From the NCBI GenBank assembly GCA_036785705.1, contig JAWUZG010000173.1, positions 5,023,441 to 5,087,440 of the forward strand: a stretch of 64,000 nucleotides of DNA, in the 5' to 3' direction. Every line of letters begins with the position of its first letter. Position 1 is the first letter of the stretch. The position numbers were made by a program, and so were the translations under genes. Source of the stretch: Acanthornis magna (Eukaryota; Chordata; Aves; Passeriformes; Acanthizidae). Positions 1-13,044 of this stretch are shown piece by piece. The notes under the pieces are model-generated. The model was not told where the DNA came from and searched no databases. It was given only the letters and a program-made list of their open reading frames with translations.

Positions 1-700
1 CTGAGTTTTTGACCCATACCTTACATACTGAGCATTCACAACACCCCATTTCTCTATGAATTATTGCTCAGATCTTCTGAAATTAGGGAAGAAATAGACA
101 TTGCTGAACACAGTCAAAGCGGGCATTTCCAAAATTAGAAATCACTTGGAAAATTCAAGCACCATTGTGCTGGCCAGCTTGAATTACTAACTTGTCAAAG
201 GGCAAGGAGGTGTAAAGAAATGGATCTTTTAACTTCAGAAATTGCAATTGTGACACTTGACCATTGAGAATGTTAGGTATGGACAATGGTCATAAAGGAA
301 ATACTTGATTTTCACTTATGATTAGGATTCTTAACCAAAAAGAAATTAAATTTTTTGAGGTGTTGGTGATTTTTAATTTTTTTTAAGAGTAAGGAATTTT
401 AAACAAGTACCTTCATGGCCTCTGTTAGGAAGCCTCTGAGTGTCTGGGCCTTTCAAAGCTTTAAGAAGAGAGTGATACAAAAACTTTAATAACATCAAGT
501 CACAAAAAGTACCTGAGTAGATGGCTCAAAGGCCATTGTTAGAGCTAAAGTTAGCTATTCCGCAGCACTGCTATTCAGTCTATGTCCTTGCTTCATAATG
601 GTTGGTATAAAATACTCCTTTCATTTGGACTGAAGAGAATTTTTAACTCAGGAAAATACTGTTCCCCGATGGAAAAGACAGGGCTTGCCTTACATTTTTA
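1..700. other. Unique AT-rich sequence
   Basis: No gene, repeat family or RNA is recognised. Short T-rich runs occur near 350-390. The block ends where the TATGT array begins. Confidence 0.6.
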
Positions 701-818
701 TATGTTATGTTATGTTATGTTATGTTATGTTATGTTATGTTATGTTATGTTATGTTATGTTATATGTTGTGTCATGTTATGTTATGTTATGTTATGTTAT
801 GTTATGTTATGTTATGTT
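701..818 (+). repeat. (TATGT)n pentanucleotide microsatellite
   Basis: About 118 bp of TATGT/ATGTT units. A pure first half (701-760) and a pure second half (779-816) are split by an imperfect centre at 761-778 containing TATATGTTGTGTCATG. The open frame across it, a MLCYV repeat, is a by-product of a 5-bp unit read in triplets and is not a gene. Confidence 0.95.
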
Positions 819-1783
819 GTGTTTTGTTCCATTGTATCACATTACCCCATGTTAAGTTTTAAGATTTTTATGCTGTGTTCTCTTTCTGAAACCTCGGTAG
901 AATTTGGTGTTCTAGTCCAAAAGAGATCTTGAGAAGTACTTGAAATGAAATTACATTTCAGTTAAATCAGATATATTTATAGCTAAGTATAGCCTTTCAC
1001 ACTTTTCTGAATGCCAGTCTGGATCTGTGACATTATTTCCTGACAATAGGAATGATTCAGAAACAGAGCTGTATATCCCATTAATACTGAGAGTTGGAAA
1101 CATTGCCTAAAAGTACTCCATATTTTGTCTACTTTGGAGATAAATTGGTTGTGTCACTCTAGAGCAAGACTTTCCACATTGTTATCAAGCCTGGGAATAA
1201 TCCTAGTCATTGGATCATGGAATACTCTGTTACAAGCAGAAACCACAATTCCGAGATCTGGCAAAATGGCAATATTTTCACGATGTTCTAGCACTAACTA
1301 CAAGATTAGGCTGTTCAATAAAAACTTAAATGTCTATGCATGGTGAGATTGTTCTTTTAATAAAGTCAGCAATCAAACAGGTTACCAGTAGGGCCAAAAA
1401 CACTCAGAAGAAATGATCTCATTGCAAAAATCTGCTTTTGCTAGTGTCCACCTTACCACTTTCATTTTAAGTTGTCATTAGAAGCATGTTTCTTCATTCT
1501 TCAGAAGCAAATTTCAAAAAAGTCTACTCATCTTTTAAGCCCAAAATTAGTCCAATTCTTACAAAAGTAATAAGAAAGTGGAACTGATATTCAGCTAGCA
1601 TAAACTGACATAGTCTCATTAAATGTAATTAATCTACTCCAATTATCGTTATCTGAAGTTCAAGACCTCCAATTGAAATAACGTTTTCATTGATCTATTA
1701 AATGAAAAAGAAAAAGGTCTGTCTGCATGTCCAGCTGTGTCGTTATCTGCATAACACTCTACTTACACAGACAAAGTTTTTTC
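819..1783. other. Unique sequence upstream of an A tract
   Basis: AT-rich, with no recognised repeat or coding exon. If the A tract at 1,819 is a retroposed poly(A) tail, the 3' part of this block would be the retrocopied transcript, but I do not recognise its source. Confidence 0.45.
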
Positions 1784-1813
1784 ATTAAATATTTGGTAAA
1801 AGACTGTAGCACT

Positions 1814-1860
<47 letters not shown>
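1784..1860 (+). repeat. 42-nt A tract with upstream ATTAAA (possible retrocopy 3' end)
   Basis: ATTAAA lies at 1,784-1,789, and 29 nt later an uninterrupted run of 42 A begins (1,819-1,860). That spacing fits a polyadenylation signal followed by a copied poly(A) tail, as in a processed retrocopy. No target-site duplication was found by eye, and no parent gene is recognised. A plain mononucleotide expansion is the alternative. Confidence 0.4.
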
Positions 1861-1863
<3 letters not shown>

Positions 1864-2685
1864 AGCCCATTTTTAGACAACACTGGAAACAAACACATCT
1901 TTTCATCATGGAGGGTGGGGGGAAGGGAGGAGGGCATGCAGGGAAGACAAAAAAGAAACCAAAGTCAGTATTTTATGTTCAAGTCTTTGTCACAATAAAC
2001 TGCTTTCTGATGAGCCCATTGGTAATACAAGGTCAAGAATGATGAAAAAAAAAGTGGGAAAATATTTCTTCACTCTCAAAGTATCTCTATTCACTTAGCT
2101 TAATTAGCAAAGGAGAAAGTTTGTTATGGTAATTTGGAAACATTGAAATTTTTTTTACTAATTTTCTTCTCAGGAATAGGCAGAAGAAAGAGAGTGTAGA
2201 GAAACACTGAACAAAATAATAACGCTTGAAACAGACAGTGGAATATGCAAATATTGTCAACTGAACAAGTACAGCATTGTGTGAAGAATAAGCAAAAAAC
2301 TTCTATTTCATCTAAATCCAACATACATCCTTAAATTAGTTAAAAAGGCATATCATTTACAGCTAACCCCTTCCCCCACTCCCTCATTATCTCTTACTTA
2401 TGCTTTAATAAATTAGCTAAGATTAGAGTAGAATGACAGACTATACTGGCTGCAGTCTGAGGTTGTTTAGGAGTTTGGCTACATAAATTATGCATAATGT
2501 CAGGATTTTGTACACATCACTGGAAATTTCCTTGTTTTCCACATTTAGACAAGAACCCAGGGATATCCAACAAAAGGTTTATGTTGCTGTTACTAATTTC
2601 ATTGGAATAAATGAGTCCATTGCAGGAAAAAAAGTCTATAGTGTCCATCAGGACATGGCCCTGGCATGTAACCAGCTACAGATGT
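1861..2685. other. Unique AT-rich sequence
   Basis: A short G-rich patch lies at 1,911-1,945. Nothing else is recognised before the CR1 tail at 2,686. Confidence 0.5.
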
Positions 2686-2750
2686 GACAAGGGTTGGATC
2701 AGACGATCTCCAGAAATACCTGCCAATCTCAGCCTTTCAATGATCTGCGA
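2686..2750 (+). mobile_element. CR1 LINE 3'-end relic
   Basis: Contains GGTTGGATCAGACGATCTCC followed by a run resembling the CR1 segment around CCTTCCAACCTCAGCCATTCTATGATTCTG, decayed in place. Only the last ~65 bp of the element is visible. 5' truncation is typical of CR1. Confidence 0.5.
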
Positions 2751-5700
2751 AAACTCAGCACAAGATGCCTTTTCTGAACTCTTGCAAGTTACTATTTTTG
2801 CCTTGCACTGAAACTTGGAAGAATAATGGCCCTTCTGGGAAGATGTTTTTGCTTTTGTATATTTTACATATTTATTTACTGTAAAGTAAGCTGACTTTCA
2901 GTGCATGCCCATCAGCAGGTGTGGCAGAAAAGTCCTCTTTTTATTTGTGGAGTGATGAAGACGACCAGTCTTTAACAGTTTATTTTCAGTGGAAAAAAGT
3001 TTATGACATTAGATTTCTATTTCATAATGCTCAGATTTATGACGGGCAGTAAAATCATACAGTGGGTCTTAATGTAAGAGTTATTTAGTGACACCAGAGT
3101 TACCAGACATCATGTTATTATGGTATTCACAAAGCTAACATTGCAACTCTCAGCCTTGCTAGAAAATGTACTGAAAACCAAGTTGTGGGATTTTCATCAC
3201 TGAACATACATTTTTCCACAGATAGGTGAGTCCTTTTAAAAGTATGGGAACTGTATCAACAGAATAAAACATTTCAGGTGACGTGGCAGTTACAACCCTT
3301 CAGCTGAAGGGTGGCCAGGATATTTTTATCTAAATTAAGATAGTGGAAAGTAAAGTCATTAAACCCTTCTCTGAACATATATAAAAGACAGAAAAAAACT
3401 TCACTTTCAATTCCAACACGATGGATGCAGAAAGTTTTATAAAGCACACTTTTATATACATTTATTTCCACATGAGATTTGAATTAAAAGCAAGTCTTAA
3501 TCCCTAAAGCTGCAGAGAATCCTGGTTTCTACCAATTTCAATTTCAATTAGCTGCTCATATATTTATATGAAGCTCTTTAAAAGTATTTATCCGTTATGT
3601 ACTGACTGCTCCTCTAACACTAAGGGTATCTTGTCTGGTCCAGAAATCAATGAAAAAAAATCAGTAGTAACATTCTCAAGAATTTCTGAATCCTTATCAT
3701 GACATATGCCAGGAAATTCTTGCAAATACTGTATTTCTGTGCCCAGATCTGGTCACTGCATGTGTCAAATGGATGGTAAGTGAAGTATCTACCTGGTTCT
3801 GATCATATTACACACTCTCCAAGGCTTGGACTATATGTATTTTTCATCCTGCACAATACTGAGCAGATGGAACTTGATTGTCAAAAGCCCTCAGCAGCCA
3901 ATATGCTGAGTACTTTGTAAAGCCTTTCCTGTGGCTGAAAAGGGGAAAAAAAGTGAAGAGAGTATTTTACTGCCTCAATTACCGTCCACTCTTAATGAGC
4001 TCCCATCTAGAAAATGCACTGCCTAGTGTTTGAAAGGAAAAAAAACCCAACACTTCTGTTCCTTTCTGTTTTATAAGATGTGTCAATGGCCCAGTTAGAC
4101 ATAAGTTCTCCTTATGTACAATTTATATAAATTAAAATATAAAAATAGACATAGATGTCTATGTCAATGCATGGGTATTAGTGTGTGCTTGTGTATGTAC
4201 ATATTCCATCTGTGTATATTTTTAAATATGCAAACAGAATCCTTTTTACTCTCTCAGTAGAAGTTGTTATAGTCTCCCATAGCAACAACTCACAGATAAA
4301 GATTCTCACATCAAACCAAATTGTACATCGAGGATGCTGCTCACTGTTATGCCAACATTATAGGTCTGATTTAAATCCATAGAATTAAGGAGTTTCCCAG
4401 TGCAAGTCTAAGCTCAGCTCACCAGCCTATGATATAGCCACACATATGGCAAATAACATCATGTCTTCTTTTTGACATAGAAAAATGAGTTACAGGGTGA
4501 ATGGCAGGTTTTATGCCAAATTTCCTAACTTTTGTGTGTTTAAATCTTCCACCAAATGCTAATATTATGGAAACTACTGTTTTGATGTTTGAGGACACAT
4601 CCAGTCCTTCTGGATGCAGTTACATTCTGTTTCTCTTGGTTTGGGGGAATTTCTTCTCCTGAATGGCCAGCTCAGTTGAACAGCATAAAATAGAAAGACA
4701 CTTCCTTCTGGCAGGACAGGTGGAAATTTTATGCTCCAGGACTGTTCAATAATGATCTTTGGCTGCATTCATAAACACAGACACAGCAGCCAGCTATTAA
4801 TGTAGAGGCATGCAACATGGAAAATGAAATTCATGACTCTCCATCCTTTCACACACACTCTTCATTAGCAGAAACTCTTCAATATTGTCAGCACTGCACA
4901 GCACATGGTTTCTGCCTCAGCTTTGAGCCCCTAAAAGAAATGAAGTTAAAACCATCTTTCATCGTCTGAAACAAGCAGACAGAAGGCATCAAAATTTTCA
5001 ATACTGAAGTTCATAGCCAATGCAGGAGAAGACACCCACAATTTCACTTCAGTGATATTTCTCTTTTGACTTGCTTTTCTCAATCTCAGAGTTCACACTT
5101 TTGTGGAAGAATTGCATACCTGTCTGGGGCGCCACCTTTGTTGATTGCTGTTGTTTTTTGGGTTACTTTGTAATTGAAGTGCTCATTTCCAATGTTTGGG
5201 TTTTTTTGTTTTATCCTTTTGTTGTTATTGTCGTGTTTGTTGTTGTCACTTTTAGAAGCTGAATGAATAATTTAGAACTGTGAAGTGTATTGATGGTTTA
5301 GTTCTTTGTTGGGACTGGGATATTACAAAGGACATTTACAAGTAAAGTAACATAACCTTTTCTCCTTTCAAAATCTCTCAGAAATATATCAAATATTTTC
5401 TCAGGAACAGAAAAGAAATATATTCAAGACTAAACAAAACCACAAGATTTTTATTTTCTTCTTTAAAAAGTTAAATAATTAACCTTAGAAATTTTAATTT
5501 GAATAAAAGTTAAAAGAATCATATGAATCATATGAAAAGATATCAGAACATCCCTCATCATGCCTTTCCTTTCTTATAATATAAAAATCATTAAGTTATT
5601 TGAAGAAGAAAGTTTAAGGCGATTTCACATATGTATTTCAATGTATGTACACAAATTATTTCCTGCTACAATCACTTCAAGGGCTTTAACTCTTTCCAAA

Positions 5701-6304
5701 CAACAATCTACCCTTCAAAAACTATCTTGAATATTACTTTCTTAAATTAAGAAAAACCCCAAAACTGAAAACCCAGAAATAACTACCTATTGAACTTGAT
5801 AATATATTTATACTTGAGTGTTTTATTTTGAGTTACCGCTGCACAATATAGTAAGCATAAAAATTAATTTCTCTACTTCTTATTCAAATTCAGTATTTAA
5901 AAAAAAAAAAGCCAAACCAATAAAACATTCATTGGGACAGAGGTTTTCAAAATTCAGAATTTAAGTTTACAAGCCTTTTAGTATTAATCTTATTCCTCCA
6001 CAGTTTCAACTCCAAACTTTGTGCTTTAATCTCTGAAGTCAATGTCTCTGTTTCCTCCTGTGTGGGACACTGATGGATTTGGATTTTTAAGACTACAAAG
6101 CTGATTCTCAAGTCAAAGGGTCTTTCTGTGTTCCTGTTCATGTCACTGACTAAAACAGAGGGTTTGTTTTTTTTCCTGCACCTGAACTTCCTCTCTAAAG
6201 TAGTGAAATTTTGCTCCAGACTGAATCCTGAGAGCAAAGTCAGGTTGTGCAAAGAGTTGTCCATGGAATATAATGTGGACAAAATTGACCTGTCCATCTG
6301 ACAC
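2751..6304. other. Unique AT-rich sequence
   Basis: No coding exon or repeat family is recognised. A T/G-rich patch occurs at about 5,145-5,250. Overlapping small antisense frames at 5,947-6,512 have no recognisable domain and I read them as chance. Confidence 0.5.
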
Positions 6305-6385
6305 AGATGATACATTGCATGGCCTTGGGTGAATCATTTTCTATGTTTGGTCTTTCTCTCCTGTAAACCAGAAATAATGATACTT
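6305..6385 (+). mobile_element. Possible MIR-like SINE relic
   Basis: The stretch around CCTTGGGTGAATCATTTTC, then TCTCTCCTGTAAACCAGAAA and AATGATACTTCC, follows the order seen in the MIR 3' half (CCTTGGGCAAGTCAC, CTCATCTGTAAAATG, ATAATAATA). Divergence is high, so this is a similarity call only. Confidence 0.3.
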
Positions 6386-7545
6386 CCACACTTCCATTGT
6401 AAAGACATAATATAAAAATAGGTAAACAGGTCACATACAGGTTCAGTTGTTTGAGTGTCTCGTCTCTCACAGTGGCAGTAGCAGGTCTGGATGGATGAGA
6501 AGGACAAGGCAACCAGTAATATCTCCCCTCACTATCTCTCCTCAGGCTCTGGCAGGAGGGAAGACAAAATCCTTACAATTTCCAGAGCCAAATCTTGAAT
6601 CTACCTTATTTTGCTTTACAATTTTTAATGGGCTTTCCCCTGGTTCTGCAAATGAACTTACCTGAAAGCAATTTAACTATTTTTCAGTTTTGGCCTATGC
6701 TATATTTTGTGGCAAGAAGTCCCACAACTGTATTACCTGTACTGCTAAAGAATGACGTAGTATAGAAAAACAAAATAATTTCTTTGTGCTTGCCTTTACC
6801 TGCATGCTTAATAAATAAAGGGAGTGAGAACTGTTGAATAATGACAAATATTAGCCTTATATTAAAGGAAAATATCAGTGTACACCTTTGCTTTTGTCAT
6901 TTTTTAAAGTAATATTGACTGGCATATGAAGGTACATGTGAAATATACATGATTCAAAGAATATATTTTTATCAGAATTTAGGAGGGGGAAATTAACCTA
7001 TCTTTCTATTTCCTCTTCCTTTTACACATCCTCCCTCACCCTGTTCCAAGGGAATATCTGCTCAAAAGGAAAATAGATTATGAGGTATTTAATCTATATG
7101 ACATATTATCTTATTTTTCAAAAGACAATTTTTAAGATAAATAACTGAAATAATTTTATGCTCTCCACTTATGCACATGACCACTCAGTTATGCCTATCT
7201 CATCTTCAAAAAGTTCCCTAATATTTCAGGCTCTTGCTATTTTTTGTTATTGCCTTCATAACTTAAGAGCATCTGCAAGACCCAGATTATTAGTTATGCC
7301 TGACTTTTCTAGGAGCTCACACCTTCGCGCCCTTGCCCCATTATTTGGTCATTGAGTAGAGACTAGAGGTTGTGATCACTGCCCACTCTTATAAAGAGAT
7401 GTGTCTTCCCTGTCTTTAATGTTAAATATTTAAGTGTCTAAATATGACTGTATCAGACTGTCCTTCTTGTGGATATGTTCAAGAGGAGATTCACTGAATC
7501 ATAAGAGAGAAACTGAGAAACTAATCACTGAGAAAGGACAAATTA
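6386..7545. other. Unique AT-rich sequence
   Basis: Nothing is recognised between the MIR-like relic and the CR1 tail at 7,546. Confidence 0.5.
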
Positions 7546-7614
7546 TGAGGTTGGACTTGATGTCCTTTTGTATTCCTTCCAGCTGAGGATATTCTATGGT
7601 TTTATGCTATGATT
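7546..7614 (+). mobile_element. CR1 LINE 3'-end relic
   Basis: GAGGTTGGACTTGATGTCCT, CCTTCCAGCTGAGG and ATTCTATGGTTTTATG match in order the terminal CR1 segment: a GGTTGGACTAGATGATC-type start, CCTTCCAAC, then the ATTCTATG tail. Only the 3' tail survives. Confidence 0.65.
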
Positions 7615-10600
7615 TGCCCTAGGAAAGTGTCAGTAGAATCTCTATTTCCATCTTTCGTTATATCCATCCAGTTTACTAAATTTCAGATTACTAACTTCTG
7701 AGGAAATCAGGAGTATTTAGATGGCTAAAATTCTGTAAGAGCTAGTGGTTCTTCACGGATATTTGCAGCACACAGCAAAGTGGGGTCTTCACTTCTAGCC
7801 CTTCTAGGCAGTGCTGTGACCTCAGCAGGAACATGGTTATTGCATGGACAGAAGCCATTCCTGATCCTACTTTCAGCCACGAGTCCCTCCAGGCTGTATC
7901 AACAGTTTTGTTCAAGTGAGATCTGCAGGATTCAACCACAAAACCAGGCTAGAAGCTCTCTCACATCTATATCCTGATGAACCTGGGAGAGGATAATATT
8001 TGGACATCAAGAAGGGAGATAGAGATTAAAGGGTAAAGAGATGTGAAAAGGGTAGAACAACACAGAAAGCAGATGGATTAACGTGCTCAACGGAATATTA
8101 AACCAGTGCAAATTAAAATGTTCCTTTGAGTGATGCCATGCATTAATGTACACCATGGTACCTGCTGTTCTCTTGCATTCCCTCCCTTTCATTGTCCATT
8201 CAGCAAATCCTGGTTTTATTCTCAAACTCTTCCTGATGGATTTTCAAACTCTGGGGCCTTCCAAAGCAAAACCATACCATTCTCCCACCACCTCTTTCTC
8301 ATGTTGTCTTTCAGTCTCGTGGGACTCCTCCTTTGCTCGAGCTCTGCAGAAATTATCTGCTAATGGGGGTGAAACTCTAAGGGAGAGAGGGGCCAAACAC
8401 TTGCAGAATTACCACTGCTATGAGCAAAGATTTAGCTAAACATTTATTTAAAGCTTTTAACTTGAACAATTCTTATGAAAATCAGTGGAAAAGGAGTTTC
8501 ATAGAAAATTAAATGCCCTCAGCTCCCTGTGCATGAGCCAAATCAATCAGGAAGCCACAGAGATGAAGTTAACACAAATTTTGTTAGCACATGGCCCAGG
8601 CATTGACAGGGGCATTGACATTAAAATACATGTATTATGTAATATGTTAAACCTAAAGGTAGAGTGCCTGATTTAGGAAGCTCTTAAAGCTTGCATTCAC
8701 ATAGGTTGTTTAGAAAGGCTCATGATGGTCTTACACTTTTTTGTTCTTGTTCTCAAGTCCAGCAAAAGAAAGACTATAGGGCCGCCTCAACATGCACCCC
8801 AGTTCTTTGTAGCTTCTATTTTATTTTCATATTTTAATTTCCAGCACAAGAAAACAAGTCTTCTTAAAGATTTATGTATCAATAGTCATTTAGGTTTAAC
8901 TCAACAATTCCATTCTGCACTGCTTATGAAGAACAAGCAAAACTTTCCTGTATGGGTTTCAACAAGAAAAAGCAGGAATATCCTGCACTAGCAAGACCTG
9001 ATTGGTTTTTTTTTTATGTTGTCTTTTGTTTGTTTGCTCATGAACAACCTAAGTAGCAGCTGTTTAGCCTTCCTCTCCCTTACCAATAAAACAAACAATA
9101 AACCTGGTCTTCCAGACACTGGAAATTGACATTTCAAAGGATTTTTAAGCATCTTGACAGCTGGCTGGTCTGACATGACACAAGCAGTGTGAGAAGCAAG
9201 TGCAGCCTATAATTTGATTTCAAATCCTGACCTTTCCAACAGTCACCTACTTCAGTCATATAAAAAACGATAATTGCTATTAGTAATTGAGGTGGCAATT
9301 AGGTCTGTTATTTCACGATTTTTAAAATTATTATTATTTAAATTTATTTCAGTTCCAAAAATCAAATTGGAGTCATAAGATGTTTTAAGGGAAATTTCTC
9401 ATGAAATGAAGAAGTTATACATTTTGTTGCAGAAACACTAGAATAAAGAATTTTCATCTTATTTTAATCTTTAATTTAATTTTAAATAACTTTTTTCCTA
9501 ACACTGATTTAGATGGAAAAGAAAAAAAAGAAGCAAATTGCATCTTAATGATCTCTTCTCTGACCCATTCCAAGCCTCAGTTTTGTTTCTCTCATGTCTT
9601 TAACCAATCTCAGGTGGAATCTGTAAACATTTACACCGTTAGAAAAAACAACTATAAAGTTAAGTACAGTTTCAGGATTTTTAACCTCAATCAGCACACA
9701 AAAGTATTGGACTAAACTTTGGATAAGAACCACAACATATACATGAAGAGAGCAAAAGCTCTGAACCTTTGAAATTTCCCCTTTGATGTTTAATTCTATC
9801 TAAAATAGAGGATATAGTATGCCCTGTACTGAGGAAAATAGGGACTTTTGTCAGAGGAAACAAGAAATAATCCACAGACTTTTTCACTAATGAATCTGAC
9901 GCCTGCTCTAAAAAGTTAATGAAAAGTCTCTCCATTGAATTCCATGGGCTTTGGAGCAAACCCCAGATAAGCTGTTCAGTGAGAGCAAGTAAAATAAATT
10001 GGGAAAAGGTTCTTTGCTTTATGAAGTCATTTTAAGGGAGGTAATGGAACAGCTGTTGCATAGATAAAACACACATGTCCCTCCAGAAATGCAGTTGGGC
10101 AGAGCCTTGCTGCACAGCACGACTCGTGGTCATCGCCCAACAGCTTCTCTGGCTGAACAGACCACTAGCCCGAGCGCTAACCTCGCAATGACTCCCCAAA
10201 TCCCTCTGGCCCCTTAAAGGGAAAAACAGCTTCATTAGTTCCTCACATAAACAGCCAGAACATAAACACAACATGCTCCATTAAAATGGTCAAATTAAGC
10301 AAGTGGAGAACCTTTCCTGTATCGTGTCAGTTTTAGTGGTTTCATTTTAGATTTTGTTTTCCCTTTTTTTTCTTCCTGGTTTTGGTTTACATGCTTTCAT
10401 TTTCAAGGCATGTACGTGGATACTTGGAAAGAATTAACTTTATTTTATATAGCTTATTGCCCTGTGCTTTAAGGAATTTTTTCTTTCTCCTGCCTGAATT
10501 TTAAAATGAGCATCTGGAAAATAAAATTGGTGTGTCAGATATTGTACATATAAATTATTGGTGGTCTTGAATGTTTATGGTGACAGAGTCACATCAAGAC

Positions 10601-12044
10601 TGATCCTTTTCTGTGTTATCTACTTGAAAATATTCTCCCTCTCCATTGATTTCACTGCGTAAAACACGGTGAAAAGTACAGTAGATCGTTTAGGTTCTTT
10701 CTAGCACTTTAGATTTTGTCATCCAAGTGTCTGAATATATTTTAGGTAAAACATAATGACCGCAGTATGATCCTTCATAGACCTGGTTCTGCTCTGAATC
10801 TTTGGCAGATTTCTATTTTCTTGCTGTTTTTATAAGAAGCTCCATTTTCATGTTTATGTGTGTGTACAAATATACAGCATGATGAAGATTGTAAGGGTAA
10901 AAGACAGAAAAGGGAGATGCTGTGTCGATGACCGCACATCCATTGCTTAATAAAACTTTCCTTTTTTAACTTACTTTCATCTATTCATTTTTTTCATCTT
11001 CTTTATTTATTCCCACTGTGTCCTTACTGTAGCTTTTGTCCTTTCCACTTTGAACTAGGATTTCAAGAGATATTTACAAATAAAAATCTCTACAGGACAA
11101 TTTATTCTTCTTAAACTGTAAGTTCTACTTCAAACGTCACCATTTTATTCATACTTGTCAGAATTATCTTCTCATGACCTTTTTTAAAACAAAAATGCAT
11201 TTTCTTTTTTGACTCTCTTGTCCCACTCACTCATACTCCATTGAAAAATGTTTTTGGTTTTTTATTTTTTTCTTTCTTTGTTCTCCCTTTAATCTTTGAT
11301 GTGTAAACTTTTTTGAAAGTTGTTTTCAAATTATTATAAAGGGGAGAAATTTTCTCTTTCAAAAAATATTTTTTTTTAATTTTTTAAGATTTATCCTTAA
11401 CGAAGAATTTAAGTTAGAAAAAGGATGCAAAAGAAAAATAAACACATTAATTGATTTGAGTTAATTATAATTTTAATTTAGACATTATATTCTGTGTTTC
11501 CTATTTGAAGGGGGGAAAAGTCAAGGTGTGGAATACCTGTAAGAAAGGAATGGAAACGTTTCTGACAGTCATAATAATAGCAATTACAATAACAATAACA
11601 AAGCCAACAACAATAACAGTATTATATGCATTAAAAACTTTATTCAACAATTATTTATTGAAAATTCTTAAAAGGTTAAACATTTAACCTACAAATAAAA
11701 TGTGTTATCTAGCACAATGCAGTTATGGTACAAGGATTTATCTTCATATAACATCTAAGTTAAAAAATAATTACAGAGCACTTCCTATTAAAAAGTTATA
11801 TTCATTCTTATCCAAAGTTTATCAATAAATTAAGCTGAATATATATTATGGTCCATTAACTGAAAAGAAATGAGCTTTACTGTTTCTGTTCATGTCACAA
11901 AAATACCTTTCTTTCAATGTATTGGAAAGTTCTGTGTAGAACTAAAATAATTCTTGCATTGAAACATGATGTGAGCAAAAGTTAGGAAATCAAAGTATGG
12001 CTGACATGACCTTAGGGGTGATCCTTGCCTGCTCACAATGAGAC
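7615..12044. other. Unique AT-rich sequence
   Basis: No coding exon is recognised. A relatively GC-richer patch at about 10,080-10,260 has several CpG sites but no recognisable frame. An AAT/AAC-rich cryptic repeat lies at about 11,570-11,625. Short T-rich patches lie near 9,006 and 11,370. Confidence 0.5.
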
Positions 12045-13044
12045 ACAGCTTTCTCTGAAGAAGATGTTTGGAACACGAAGGACAGACCTTGTTGTCATCC
12101 ATGATGGAGTGACTACACCAGTGGGCAAGGGGAGGGCTACAGCTGTAATCCATATGGAATTCTGCAGTGTCTTTGGGACAGGGTGCCCCACACCCTCGTT
12201 CTCTCTAAACTGGGAGAAGAATATACAGATACACAGATTTGGTGGATGGAGAGATTGTTGGATGAGCAGTTGGACGGATAGTCATGTCCGGAGGAAAGCG
12301 GTCAATGGCTCAATGTCCAGATGGAGGTCAAGGGAGAAAGGTGCTCCTTTGGGTGCTCTGTTGGGATCAGCACTGTTTAACATCTTCATTAAAGCTATAA
12401 ACAAAGGGATTGAGAGCACCCTCAGCAAGTTTGCACATGACACCCAGATGAGTTGACACACCCGAAGGTGGGGATGTGATCCAGGGGCACCTGGACAAGC
12501 TAGAGAAGTTGCCCATGGGGATCTCATGAGGTTTCACAAGACCAAACACAAGGTGGTGCTCCTGGGTCAGGGCATGGATCCAGGCTGAAGTATGAACAAT
12601 AGCCTTGCCCAGAAGGGCTTAGGGGTGCTGTGGGTGAGAGGCTGGACATGCCCCGGCCATGGCACTCACAGCCCAGAGAGCCAAATGTGTCCTGGGCTGC
12701 ATCCAGAGCCCCGTGGGCAGCAGGGGAGGGAGGGGATTCTGCCCCTCTGCTCCGCTCTGCTGAGACCCACCTGGAGCACTGCATCAGCTCTGGGGTCCCT
12801 GCATGGGAAGGACATCAAACTGTTGGAGCAAGTCCAGAGGAAGCCACAGAGAGGATTGAAGGGCTGGAGCCCCTCTGCCATGAGAAAAGGCTGAGAATTT
12901 TCATCATTCAGAAAAGAAGGTTTTGGGGAGAACTTACAACAATACTCAAGTACATAAAGCAGGCTTACAGGCAAGATGGTGAAAAATTGTTAGTATGGCC
13001 TGTTGAAACAGGGCAAGGGGTAAAGATTTAAAAAAAAAAAAAAA
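12045..13044 (+). mobile_element. CR1 LINE fragment (ORF2 reverse transcriptase to near 3' end), decayed
   Basis: About 1 kb of sense CR1. The translation of 12,025-12,456 reads through the C-terminal part of the reverse transcriptase, including LFNIFIKAINKGIESTLSKF then FAHD. In active CR1 this last motif is FADD (the [YF]xDD catalytic box), so one catalytic Asp is replaced by His. Downstream pieces at 12,592-12,894 and 12,630-13,031 carry further ORF2 sequence in shifted frames (for example GCIQSP-like and HLEHCISSGVPAWEG), so the element is frameshifted and dead. The match stops at the equivalent of ..ACAAGGGGTAATGG, several hundred bases before the true CR1 3' tail, and a 15-nt A run (13,030-13,044) follows. 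The 5' part of ORF2 and ORF1 are absent. Confidence 0.88.

Noticed and set aside
582..932. 116-codon frame with MLCYV repeats
   Set aside because: Driven by the TATGT pentanucleotide array.
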